A stretch of 24,828 bases of DNA, from NCBI RefSeq assembly GCF_000003605.2, contig NW_003139819.1, forward strand, positions 84,619 to 109,446. The letters run 5' to 3'. Position 1 is the stretch's first letter, and each line of letters begins with the position of its first letter. Under the pieces are notes generated by a model. The model saw only the letters and a program-made list of their open reading frames with translations, made no database searches and was not told where the DNA came from. A program made the translations under genes and the position numbers. Source of the DNA: Saccoglossus kowalevskii. Its lineage: Eukaryota > Hemichordata > Enteropneusta > Harrimaniidae. Below, in pieces: positions 1-12,400 of the stretch.

Positions 1-1140
1 TTCCCAGTGGAAAAAAAAACAGGAAAAATGAATGAAGATACTAAACTATTTTTTAAAGGACATAAAATATAGTTGAATCTATTTCAATGCTTGTATCTAT
101 TAATGCAAAGATTTGAAATGGACCAATTGAATTGCTAGGAACACTGTTTCTAATCATATAAAGGCAGCGACATAAAAAAGAAGAAATGTTCTGTTCATGC
201 CAGTAAAGATGTGTTTTTGGAAATTAAATCTAATTATAAAAAGACTTTCCAATAAAATGTCTAAACGAAAAAAAATATCAGTCAGCAGGTTGTCCAGTTA
301 TGTACATTGTTTTACTAGCAATATCACAAGAGCAGCAATGTGAACTGAATGTGACATGGAAAGGACAATTTGAGGAGGGGGGGGGGGGTTTCACTGCAAA
401 TGTTTTAGTTTGACCATGGTTTAAGTAAATTACTTGTGGTATGAAAGCAAACTGTACAGTATTGTATTCCCAAATTAACACTACCATATTTGCTCTAATC
501 ATAGCACATGTGCTTACTTAAATTAGGTGTCTATGGTCAAATAGTTTGAATAATTCTGTCTGAATGCAATTATTGGTTTAGTGGATTTGTTATTGAAATA
601 GCATAATGATCTCAGTAATTTCTCCCATCAATGGGAAGACACTTTCTTTTTGCAACAGTAAATCCATGTGCTATGATGATCTTGTTGATACATGATACCT
701 CAGGCAACCTCAATGATAGGCAAATTGTACGTCACTTATAACTCATCTTCAATCAGATTTCAGAGAAAATACCCGACTAATCTCCTGGCATTGCAGATTA
801 TAATCAAAATAATGAACACTTGAATAAGATACAAAAATAGTTACAAAATGCATATGAAACTTAGATGAAAGTTAAAACAAGATTGTGATGAACTTCACTT
901 AGTAAACCGTTAGAATGGATGTTACGAAAAAATCCTTATTTAACAATGATGAATTCACAAAAGAAACATAGTAACAATCATTTCACTACATGTACCATGA
1001 AATTGGTTTCTGGTTGAAACCAGGAAGATAGGTGGTGGTGTATGCGCATGCGATATTTACAATGTACTGAACAGCCATGAGTTTATCACATACAATTACG
1101 GATAAAACTATGGGACAAAATACAAGTTAACCAATGGATA

Positions 1141-1146
1141 TTTATT
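1141..1146 (-). promoter_or_regulatory. candidate fmr1 polyadenylation signal
   Basis: AATAAA on the minus strand, about 1.7 kb after the stop; the first canonical signal I found. ATTAAA variants at 2715-2725 and 2790-2795 are nearer. Usage is inferred only. Confidence 0.3.
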
Positions 1147-2714
1147 TTCTTTGAGTAAAAATCATTACTTTCAATGTACTTTTCAAGTCTATGGGGTAAA
1201 GCAATGTGTCAAAATACTAGAAAAAATCTCCCTATCTTATTCACACAAGGAAGAACTATTAAACAATCAACCTTCCATGCAAATAAGAAATTTTCACCAT
1301 TTCTTAAGTTCACCATAAAAATGCCAAGTAAAGTTATTTTTGGGATACACATCTTGCTATGTTATGTCAACAGTTACGTTTTATGCTTGAAAGGCAAAAG
1401 AGGAATTTGATCGACATAGAATATTTGTGGGTTTACTACTTTTACTACTGGGTACTCGCAATGTTTATAAAAGTGTGCAGCATTTTCTCCATTAGAGTGG
1501 GAAGACATAAAATACCATGCATTTCTTGGTGAACACTAAGAATTGAAGGAGACTGCCAAGACGTGCACACTGGCACAGAAAACAGATACCAAACCCAATC
1601 ACCAACAGTAAGTAGGTGAACAATACCAAAAATAAATCTGCAGTAGATCAATGTTTTCAATAAAATGAAAGATACAGACCTGTTTAAGTAATTTCACCTG
1701 TACTAACTACTTTTATCTTAATATAGAATATTGGATATGTTGGTTGTGTTAAAATTACTCTCTAAATGATAGCACCTGAAAATGCCATTTTTTTGCATAA
1801 ATTTCACTTATTTTATGGGAAAAAAATAAATGGTAAAAGGTGAATAAGATACTGTACAGTGCGTGGTTGTCAAAAACTACAAAACACTAAGCAGATTCTA
1901 ATATACAATGTAATAAAAGCAAGAGGGGCTGCTACCTCCATGTGATCAATGAATATACTGAGCACATTCAACTACACTGAGGAAGGCACTCAAGATTCAA
2001 TGCTTTGTTTGCACTCCAAATTATAATATAAAAATGACAAATTGCTACCTGTACAAACGTTACACGAAAGCTTGTCAAATAATTTTCGTGTAAATGAATA
2101 AATACCAAATAATACATCACAAAAATTAAACTTATCTGTGCCACTCACAGCCATACTAGTAAATATTTGCAAAAAAAAAAATAATTTACAAAAAATCTTT
2201 TTTTTTACTGTCTTCAGAGAATTCAATATTTTCCTTAATACAACCAATCCAAACTAGAAGTTTTTTTTGTTTTTTTTTTGTGTATTATTTTAAAATATAA
2301 TGAATTACTGGAAAATTGTTATCTAGGCTATTCCTACAGCCAGTTTGTTGTGCTACTGTGTTGAGTTGATGCCCCCACAGTACCCTTGTAATACGACCAA
2401 ATCTGAACATATTCTTAACAACTATACAGCTAAGGCATTATAGTGTAATACAGGGTATAAGACAACTAATACAGTGTTTCCACACTATGGAAATGGTTAG
2501 GTAAACAGTTAGTTTTGAATAAAGATAGTCCTTTAAAAATGTACATACATAAAAGTGTGATGAGCATGTAGTACAAAAATTTGTTTAGGGTTGGCCTAAG
2601 GGGTATTAACATTTGAATTGATAGCCAATCATCAATATTTGACAGGGGGGGGGGGGGGGCAGTCTTATTGCACTTGCACTGCTACATACACACCAACTAT
2701 AATAACAAAATTAA

Positions 2715-2725
2715 TTTAATTTAAT
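2715..2725 (-). promoter_or_regulatory. candidate proximal polyadenylation signals (overlapping ATTAAA)
   Basis: Two overlapping ATTAAA hexamers on the minus strand, 83-93 nt after the stop codon. They could define a short 3' UTR, with the AATAAA at 1141 giving a long one. Confidence 0.25.
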
Positions 2726-2807
2726 ACTAAACAAACAAAGGTTTTGCACATTATACAAATTTAAGGACTTTTTTTTTTACTTTTTACATGTTTTAATAAT
2801 TGTATTT

Positions 2808-3406
2808 CTACGCTGTACCATTGACTAAATTACCAGCAGGTGTTTCTGACTTGAGTGTTATGCTTACTTTGCCTTTACCTGCTACAGATTTACTTTCAGG
2901 TTTACTATGTTTTCCACTGTCATTGATAGCAGTTTCAGAGTTGGGGGTACCATTATGATTTGTTGAAGCTGTTGCTGCTTTGGCATTTTCACGCGTTCTG
3001 GTTTCACGGGGTGGGCGTTGCATCCTTTGTTGTTTTGGAGAACCAGTTGAAGAAGATGATTTGTCACCACTATTTAGAGACTGGGTTGATGTTACTGGCT
3101 TATTATCCTGTTTATTATTTGTATTATGATGATTATTTGGGTTTGAATAAATAGGAGGCCTTCCACGAAAGGGTCGGTTACTTGACCGATAGTTGTCATA
3201 ATAATTATTATTTGGCCGCGGATGACCAGTACCTCTCTGTGTGGTAGGTCTACTGCGTTGTCTTCGTTGTACTTCTGGGGAGTTTGCTTTGCTGGTGTCT
3301 GTGTCTTCATTGGTGTTTGCAGGTTCATGGATTGGAGATGGTGGTGTTCTGTTCTTGCGGCGACGACGATTCCGCTTAGGAGTTTTCTGGTTCCTATCTG
3401 GCCCAT
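2808..3406 (-). CDS. fmr1: fmr1 coding exon 15 (C-terminus and stop)
   Basis: 599 nt, acceptor CTGCAG|AT, TAG at 2808-2810. Residues 537-735. It opens with [20 protein letters not shown], a basic tract like the arginine-rich tail of FXR1/FXR2, continues with low-complexity N/S/T/Q sequence and a short RG patch ([11 protein letters not shown]), and ends [14 protein letters not shown]. Two long overlapping frames here are shadows. Confidence 0.93.
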
Positions 3407-6400
3407 CTGCAGAAAGTAAAGAGAATTCACCATGTCATGAGCCTAGTGAAAAAAAAGCACCAAACACACACATAAATGACAAGAAGAGCTTACGCAAGCA
3501 GGAGATTGGAAAGAAAGCTAATGAATAGTGAAATTGAGGCAGGAAAAGCAGAGAATATTTAGATAGTATGTGCCACAGTTATTAACAATATGAATGTAAG
3601 CTTTGACATAAATATGTCCACATGTAGGACTGGTTGTGAGTGTAGTGCATTCAAATATTTGAGAAGAAACCTACAGACATTAAATATTATAACAAAAAAT
3701 GTTTTTATCTGCATGAAAAGCAAGAAGGATGAACAATTTTAAATCAAATCATGAAAGTAAATCAGTAACCCACTATGCGTAAAGACAACAGCAAGTTTGA
3801 GAGAAACAAGACTAGACACACCAGAGATACATCTCATGTCATGTTGAAACAGATGTGCATATGTGAAGGAATGCAAAAAAAAAAAGAAATGCAACAAAGA
3901 CTCAAGAGCTAGAAGGAATATTTGGACTTTTACATAAATGTGTTTAAGGGTATTGGAGGTAAAGAGTGAAAGACATAACATAGATATTAGAGATATTGAA
4001 TTCAATGCAGTCATATTTTCACTCTGATGCCATCATTCTACTGAGTTGAATTATAAAAGTGTAAACTAAAATAAAGTGAAATAGTCATCATTAATTGTTA
4101 ATTCCATGTAAAGTATCAGTGTCAACATAGTATAACTAGCATTTATTGCCTGAACTTGATTAATGAATATTCAGGCATACCCATTTGTCCAATCCAGCAA
4201 TCAAGTAAATTAGACACCCTGATCAGAGGGATTTGGGATGTGTGAACATGAGCTTTTTTTCTTTCCCAACCTGCCAACATTTAAGTTATTGAACAATTCA
4301 GTCATTTTTTTTTTTTGAAGATTAACAGAACATTAATGTGTAAAATATAAACCAACCTTCTTTTTCTGTACCTGTAGTCTCTTCATCTACAGTTGTCGTT
4401 GATTCTTCTCCTAAAATTGTATTCTCCTCATCATGCTGGCGTCTACGGCTATCCCCAGCTTGACTGTCATCTTCTGTTTCACTGTTTGCTATTGGAGCAC
4501 GATGAGAAACTATACAAAATAAAATAATCAATGTAATATAAAGAATGAGTGCTGATTTTGATTTAAATATTTGATCAACTTATGAATAGTGATGGAATAA
4601 TTAAGACTATCATATAGTAACAATATCCATGACAATGTGCACGAGAAATAGATGTCAATTAAATGTTATATACTCTGGAATACTTAATTTTCGCTAAAGG
4701 GATGATTCAGTGAAAATAATATCCAGCGAATATATATTTTTCAAACATCAGTGAAAATAAATTCCATATACAAAACACTTAAAAAGTGTTTTCAGCGAAA
4801 ATTAATTCCAGCTAAAATAAAGTATTCTACAGCAATTTCCAACTGACAGATGATAGAAATCGATATTTTAATATATTAATCAAGTGAAGTCTTACAAGCA
4901 CTTATAAGATGATCAAAGAATTTGAAAAAAAGTGAACAATGGGAGATTGAAGTTTATACAGGTTTATTATTGCTGAAAACAGCATGTTAATTTCAGTTTT
5001 TTTTTTTATATTTTCAATAAATAAAATGATTGTACACAAATTGATTATTTACAAAGTTATGCGAGTAGAAGCGTATACAGTATACTCACAATCAGCTCTG
5101 AATGAAAATCCACCACCGCGACCACGTCCCCTACCTCGCCCACGAGCCATACCGTAACCTCCTCTACCTCCACGAAATGATGTATCACGACCATGGTCAT
5201 CTACTTGATCTGACCAATTTCTCCTCCTTACAGCCTCATTGTCAGAATAAATATCTCTATCTTGGCTATCACCTGTAAACACAGTAATGACAATATATTA
5301 AAATCTATCCTAATGACAACTAATCAAACATAACTAAATAAGATATTGAGATGAATTCATTTTACAGGTATACAAGCAGCCTGTATATAGCTTAATTGTT
5401 AGCAATGCACATTTCAATTAAAGAACTGAAGATATCATTAGAAAATGAACAATATGTATAGTATTAAAGCAATTGGACAATTGAAAATATCACTTTTTAC
5501 CAAAAGTGACACAAATACTAATCAATATTAGAGAATCATACATATCCTCACAAAATGAACAAATCTGAGAGAGGTCCACACGTAATACATATATATGTAA
5601 TATCAAAGCAATTGGTCTTGAGAATTAGAGAATTGAAGATATCATCATGAAATGAACAAATCTAAGAGAGGTCTACCCAAGGTACATATACACCAAGTAT
5701 CAAAGCATTCAGGCTTGTAGTTTTCAAGAAGAAGTCAAAAGAGTCGTCAGCGGAGCTAAAAAGTTGACATGAACAACGAACAATCACTCATATGATGAGC
5801 TCCGCTTGAGTAATTGACAGCGGAGCTAAAAAACATGGTTCATTGTATTGTTCATTATGGTACATTTTTATGATCTGAAACTTTCTGAAACTTATATTAT
5901 TGTGGCCACGCAAATAGCTAATTGGCTGAAAATATAGCTGTGTTGCAAGTGACATTGCTTTTGGAAGATCATTATCATTACCAAATTTGGAAGCAGCATT
6001 GCTTACAACACAGCAGTATTTTCAGCCACAGTAATTGAAATAACATACCACTTATCCTCCTGTCATTTCCCCATCGTCTTCCTCTTCCACCTCTACCCCG
6101 TCCTCTGTTATAATCATCAGTTGCATCAGAAGCGTAGCCTTTTTCTCCTCTTCGCTCTCTTGGTGGTGGGAAGTAAGGACCAGGAACAAAACCTGCTCCA
6201 AGATGTCGAAGCTGTTCATCAATTTGCAGTTTCTCTATTCGAAGCTGCTCAACTTCCTGCAGTTGAATAAACAAACTTGCTATAGAAGGTGGCATTCAAC
6301 AGCATTTATGGTTCAACTTTCATGATATTGACACACAAGTTGAAAACAAATTTATATATATCAGGTGTTTCACTAATTACATAACACAATACTATCATAT

Positions 6401-9400
6401 ACAATGGATGATGCCATTAGGGCAATGAACTTAACAGTGACCAAAAAAACCAAACATACATACCTTGAGATGTACAAGGTGATACTCCAGCAGTGTTGTA
6501 GCATTTCCAATATTTTCTTTAGTACCAACAAACAGAAATGGTACAAGACCTTCTTCTTTAGCTTTCTCATCTCGTTCATTATCTCCTTCAATCTTTACTC
6601 GAACCACTCCTGACTTATCAACTATTTCTTGTATTACTCTACCATTCTTGCCAATAACTTTACCTAAGGAGACAATAAGAGTACTTAATCATTGTTTACA
6701 CAGAAATACTTATGTATATACCGGTACTTTATTTTACATGTCACCTGGTATAGCTCTACTGCTAAGATCCATGCTAAATCCTAATTTCAAGCAATACTAA
6801 CTAAATGAATACACAATTAATAATTCTGACAGAACATGAGAATATTCGAAAGGATTACAAAAACAAATTTGAGTAAAAACTACAATGAGAAAACGGCAAG
6901 GTATTAAAGCATCCTGGCTTGTGTTTTTTTAAACAGTTATAGCAATCAGGTTCACAAATTTTATCAGTGTAATGTTCATCAACCCAGAATTAAAGTATAT
7001 TTTAAACTTCTAAAAATAAAATTTGATTACATCAAAGTTAATGCTTGTAATGCTTACCAACTAAATTTCTTGGTACTGTCACTAAATCTTCACCAAACTC
7101 TAACATATTTCTTGCTTTACGAACAGCATCAGGTTCCTGTTGAGAGGAGAATAAAGTATTAAAATTGTTATTTGTGATATGTGCATGCTAGATTATTTGT
7201 TAGTTTGACCCTAGCAGCCACTATGAATCAGAAAAGTAACATACCATTGTTAACACCAGAAACAAACTAGAAATTAACATCGTAAACATACTAACTGAAT
7301 TAGGTATAACAAGCCATGCATGACACAATCCCTGTTAGTTTACAAATCTAAGTTATAGTTTTGTTTATAGTAATATAGTACAAGTACTTGTCCATATTGA
7401 GAGATATTGCTCTGAAACAGCATCAATTAACTCAAAATGGCATTTTGAATTGAAATGTCAAACCAATACATATATACTGTATATCTATGAGATGATGTAT
7501 AATGAATATTTAAAATTTAAACATAATCAGTCACAGCATGTCAGAGATATGGCACTAGAACCACATTCATTGAAACAAAATGACCGCCAGTCTGCCATTT
7601 TGAATCTTATTTGGAAAACAAAATGATGTACCAAGTTTGAACAAAATCCATCTGTAAATAGCCAGGAAATGCTTCATTTTGATGATTTTTCTACCATCTT
7701 GAACCAGATCGTGAAACAAATTGATGTGCATATGTATAATATGATGTATATGTGAAATTTGAATGTAATCCAGTCCAGGCATGACTAAGATACATGCACA
7801 GGGGTCAATCCACAAGTCCCTGTTTTCGGACTGCGTCTGAATGGAGACTAATAAAGTAACTGTTACATATCAAAGAACGATTCCCAGATACATGAAAACC
7901 TTGTAATTATGTTTTAGTGTTTAAAATTATCAACAAGCTTCAAATCATTGCTCATTTTATTCCCAATTACTAGTGCTTGGTATATGAATGAGTTTAGACC
8001 AAAGGATTTAGGACCAGGCATTCTAGCAATAGTATCACCTCAGAAATTTCATCTGCTATTTCCTTGAAATTAATGTTTAATTGATGGTACAACATAAGCA
8101 ATCTGTTGAAGGCATATATGTACTGGCAACATGCAATGTTTGAAAACTCAAAAAGTAACTTACATCTCCATAAATTCTAAATGTACAATTATTTTCATCT
8201 AAATCAATTCTTTTTACTCCTTCTATTTTTCTTGCAGCTTGTATATTGGCACCATGTGATCCAATGGAAAGTCCCATTAAGTCTTCTCGAACTGAAAATT
8301 CCTCAACACACCCTTCTGTTTGCTGCTTTGTTACCTGTGGTAATAACTATGTATATGAGTGACTTTTATTAAATATGTTTTAACAAGCGATGAATGGCTG
8401 AAACAAAGTGAAACTTTTCATTATAAATTTGATAAACAATTACAACTTTCTTAAACTAGAATTCTGGACACTCGAGCTTAACTTTAAGGAGGCATCAAAA
8501 ACATGGGATGACAAATGAGCTTGCCTTGGTGCTTTTCCACATTCTCTTTATTATTTTTATATGCCAATTTGTGTTTTGAAAATGGGTGTCCTTTCAACTC
8601 TGAAGTTCAAGCTCTGCCCACCGTATACCAATTGTATAAATATCTAAATTATACAATGACAAGTGACCTACACAGGGTTTTGAGGTCACAAAGAGACACA
8701 CTATAACTGACTTGCAATGGCTGCAATCAAAATAAAGTGTATCCCTGATGACTTTTGTTGATCACAATAATTTCACTATTCATTGATCTCACCACTGATA
8801 CTGTTATTTTTAGTATCACTGTGGACGCAACTTTTGTTGCAAATCATATAATAGAATAAAATACCAGCAGTTTCATTACAAATGACGATGTTCATGTTGA
8901 CAGAAATAGCCCAGCCATGTTAGAAAAACAAATTGCAATATGCTTATACCAGACACCATATACCAGTTGCACAGAGGTTTAATGGCATCAGCTATGGGTA
9001 TGAGTATGGGTCTAGCGACAAACATACTTGAATGAAAGTGAAAACATACCTCAAGCTGTTGAGCAGCTTCCTCTGTCCTGGTCTTCAGCATTAATTTTGT
9101 GCGAAGGCTTCGAAAATGCATATCACTCAAAAGCAAGGCTTTGTGGACGGCTGAAGACGAAGTTGACTGAAATACGAAATAAATTTATATAAATAAACAG
9201 CAAATAATCTTGCTTTCATGTCACAAAGTATCTTGTCACCAAACGGAACAACTTAGAAAGGTGCATTACTTTAACCCTTATCAATATATGGGGCTGGCAG
9301 GATAAGGGTTATTTGATTTCTTGTTTATGTAGAGAACAGATCAGTGATAAGCATTTCTGTACTCAACCTTTTCACCAACACTATACATTACTATGATGAC

Positions 9401-12400
9401 ACTGATAATAAAATACATCTATATTTTCCATTTCTGGTTGACTACTAGTACCCCAGTTCAGAAAAGCTACATGAAACACATTTTACATTCTTTTATGTAG
9501 ATTGTAACCGAACACAAGACTTCTAAAGTACAAATTTATGTTTTTCCATGTGGAAGCTCAGGACCCTGACTACAAGACTTCATGTTTGTTCTCTCAATAG
9601 CAAAATGTGCCTACTTTGGTCATATATAGAGATGAAGAAACTTACCAAGATTACTAAAGCATCTAGATCTGCATTATGGAGTACAGATGATACGCCACAA
9701 GCTTTCTTGAATTCACGATGGTTAGTTTCAATCCTACAGCTATCAAAGAAACAAGGTTGTTAATAATGGTCACTCACAAAAAACTATCATTTCTATTACT
9801 ACATATTTGTTAAAGGTTTGACACTATACATGTAACTAGAGGTACTGAAACAAGTAGCCTGTCGGCTGAGATAGCTCTGCTGTTAGCAATGCACATTTCA
9901 ATTAAAGAACAGAAGACATCATTAGAAAATGAACAATATGTAGACTTGCTGTTTTCAACAAGAATTCAAAAATATCACTTTTCACCAAAAATGACAAAAA
10001 TAATCATCAAAATTAGATACTTGAAAATATCACCACAAAAGTAACAAATCTGAAAGAGATCCACATGTAGTACCTAAATATGTAATATAAAAGCAATCAG
10101 ACTTGTGGTTTTTAACAAGAAGTCGAAAATATCACTTTTTACCAAAAATTACAAAAATATTCACTAAAATTAGAGAAATAAAGATATCATCACAAAATGA
10201 ACACATCTGAGAGAGGTACACATGTAATACCTATATATGTAATATCAAAGCAATCAGACTTGTGGTTTTTAACAAGAAGTCGAAAATATCACTTTTTACC
10301 CAAAATGACAAAAATATTCACCAAAATTAGAGAATTAAAGATATCATTACAAAATGATCAAATCTGAGAGAGGTCTACCCAAGGTACAGTACAGTTCTCG
10401 CGGAAGCTTTGGCTTTTGTGGCATCATTGTCGCCTACGCATGGCTTCATTGTCGCCTCAGCATCGCATCATTGTGACATCAGCTTCGTGTCATTGAAAAT
10501 TGAAGCTGTGTTTGCCTCGCTATTTTGTGGCATCATCGTGGCCTCAGCTCCACAGTCTCATGGCATCAACATGGCATCAGCTTCAACTTATTGTGACATG
10601 AGTATGACCTCATTATTTGCACGCAGAAGGGCAGTAGACAAAAACATGTACAGAAGTTCGATATGTAATCGATTTGAAATTCAAGGCGAATAAAATAATA
10701 TGATCAAGAGTAAAATGACATTTTAAAAAGATATCTTGTTTAATTATTTTAGTGTTGCGAGTATTGGGCACCAAAAACTTTGCGAAGTACATTACAATCG
10801 GCAAGGTGACGAGTTTCATATTGACTGGAAAGGAAAATCGTGATAAATTCAAATCACACGATGCAATCGTCGTTCTGATACAACACAATTTGCTGTATAC
10901 GAAGTGAAACTGTTCGTGTTATAAAATTTACCTTTTTTCGCNNNNNNNNNNNNNNNNNNNNNNNNNNNNNNNNNNNNNNNNNNNNNNNNNNNNNNNNNNN
11001 NNNNNNNNNNNNNNNNNNNNNNNNNNNNNNNNNNNNNNNNNNNNNNNNNNNNNNNNNNNNNNNNNNNNNNNNNNNNNNNNNNNNNNNNNNNNNNNNNNNN
11101 NNNNNNNNNNNNNNNNNNNNNNNNNNNNNNNNNNNNNNNNNNNNNNNNNNNNNNNNNNNNNNNNNNNNNNNNNNNNNNNNNNNNNNNNNNNNNNNNNNNN
11201 NNNNNNNNNNNNNNNNNNNNNNNNNNNNNNNNNNNNNNNNNNNNNNNNNNNNACAACATCATTGATTGGCTGAGAGTCACCTGATCGGAGCACGACCTGG
11301 GTCACAGAACCATATTAGTCCGTATTATCAACAGGACTTTGCGAGAAAACCACACCCACATTTTCAACCATTTTAGCGCGGAAGTTGCCAACAAATGTCG
11401 AAAACTCGTGAATTTCATAAATTCGAATAAAATAAAGCTAGCGATTCGTAAGACTGCTTAATAATATATCCCCCGATGCTCTTCGATTTTTTTATTTCAA
11501 GGTGAGAAATGGATACTAGTAGTTGAAGTTCCATCGATTTCAAGGCGACTATTTAACCGCGACAACTCTACGCTCTGTTGTAGTTTCGCGAGGTAAAACA
11601 AAAACACAATAAATAGTACTTGTTTAATTATTTGGTTTTACAGCCCACAAATTACGGGATATGATCCCCATGAATTGCGATAAATAAATGCTGATTGTGT
11701 TGAATGACGGACGTCGGGACGTCAAGGTAAGAAATCGACATTTGAAACCGACAGGGTGTCGATTTACTAGGTGCCGTGTTTCACAACTTGTTTATTTATA
11801 TACATATAGCGGATGATTTTTTTGTTGAAAATTAGTATTTATTGATTTTCAGCCCCCAAGTGACTGTGGTCAAAGGGTCAGATTGCGTGCATATAATTAT
11901 AGATAGTTAAAAGTATTTGAACTTTTGACGGTTGTTCAACATCTATGCACGGTTACTAAACTAGTAACCGTGATCTATGAAAACCAGAAAATTTTTAGTA
12001 GTCCGAATTGTTGCACGGTCGAAAATAAAACGGAAATTGACCGGTCAAAAGCGGAAGCGGTCAAGAGGTTTGGGGGAAATGAGTACAGTACTTCTTTGTT
12101 TGATGAAGCGATGCTGATGCCACATTGTCGCCATAATGAGGCCACAATGAAGTGAAGCGATAATCGCCTAACTTTTTAATGTCGCGACATTGAAGCGATG
12201 CTGAAGCCATAACAATGCCATAATGATGCGATGCTGAAGCGAAGCTGACGCTGAAGTGAAGCCAAAGCTTCCGCGAGAACTGTACTGTACATATACACCA
12301 AGTATCAAAGCATTCAGGCTTATAGTTTGCAAGGAGAAGTAAAACAAAAAAGTAAAACATTGACACGGACGACGACGGGCAATCACTCGTATGATAAGCT

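Larger units (their letters stand above)
1..2807 (-). other. fmr1 3' UTR and downstream flank
   Basis: No coding exon recognised on either strand. The stretch just downstream of the stop should be 3' UTR on the minus strand. It is AU-rich with long T and A runs, a 15-base G run at 2645-2659 and a 12-base G run at 377-388. The end of the transcript cannot be fixed from sequence alone. A short MITE-type terminus (see 14722-14822) lies at 482-499. Confidence 0.5.
10387..12287. mobile_element. Non-autonomous TIR DNA transposon inserted in the dispersed repeat
   Basis: The ends are perfect inverted repeats beginning CAGTACAGTTCTCGCGGAAG and continuing to GCTTTGGCTT (30 bp each: 10387-10416 and 12258-12287), flanked by TA on both sides (10385-10386, 12288-12289). 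About 200 nt at each end consists of degenerate GGCATCATTGTG / GCCTCAGCATCGC-like subterminal repeats, often bound by transposases in other families. No transposase frame is seen; the middle is CpG-richer, unrecognised sequence and includes a 311-base gap. The CAGT start and TA duplication suggest a Tc1/mariner/pogo-type source, as inference. Confidence 0.85.

Noticed and set aside
3092-3433. 113-codon frame on the same strand as exon 15
   Set aside because: It is the wrong frame of the real exon; the splice phase and the LVNGTA end require the other frame.
4472-4495. Equating S500 here (NSETEDD) with the human FMRP S500 phosphosite
   Set aside because: The number matches by chance: here the motif follows the RGG box, whereas the human site precedes it. 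Exon 13 DIYSDNEA is the more likely counterpart.
10383-10390. Reading GTAC as a 4-bp target duplication of the transposon
   Set aside because: The ends also contain GTAC, so the boundary is ambiguous; TA with a CAGT start fits known Tc1/mariner-type behaviour better.
10409-10693. 94-codon open frame with repeated alanine-serine phrases
   Set aside because: It is a translation of the transposon's left subterminal repeats; no known domain and no splice context.
10613-10888. Minus-strand frame with [20 protein letters not shown]
   Set aside because: It looks slightly protein-like, with a possible acceptor before it, but I match it to no family and it lies in transposon cargo.
10849-11305. Long frames across the gap
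   Set aside because: Most of their length is undetermined bases.
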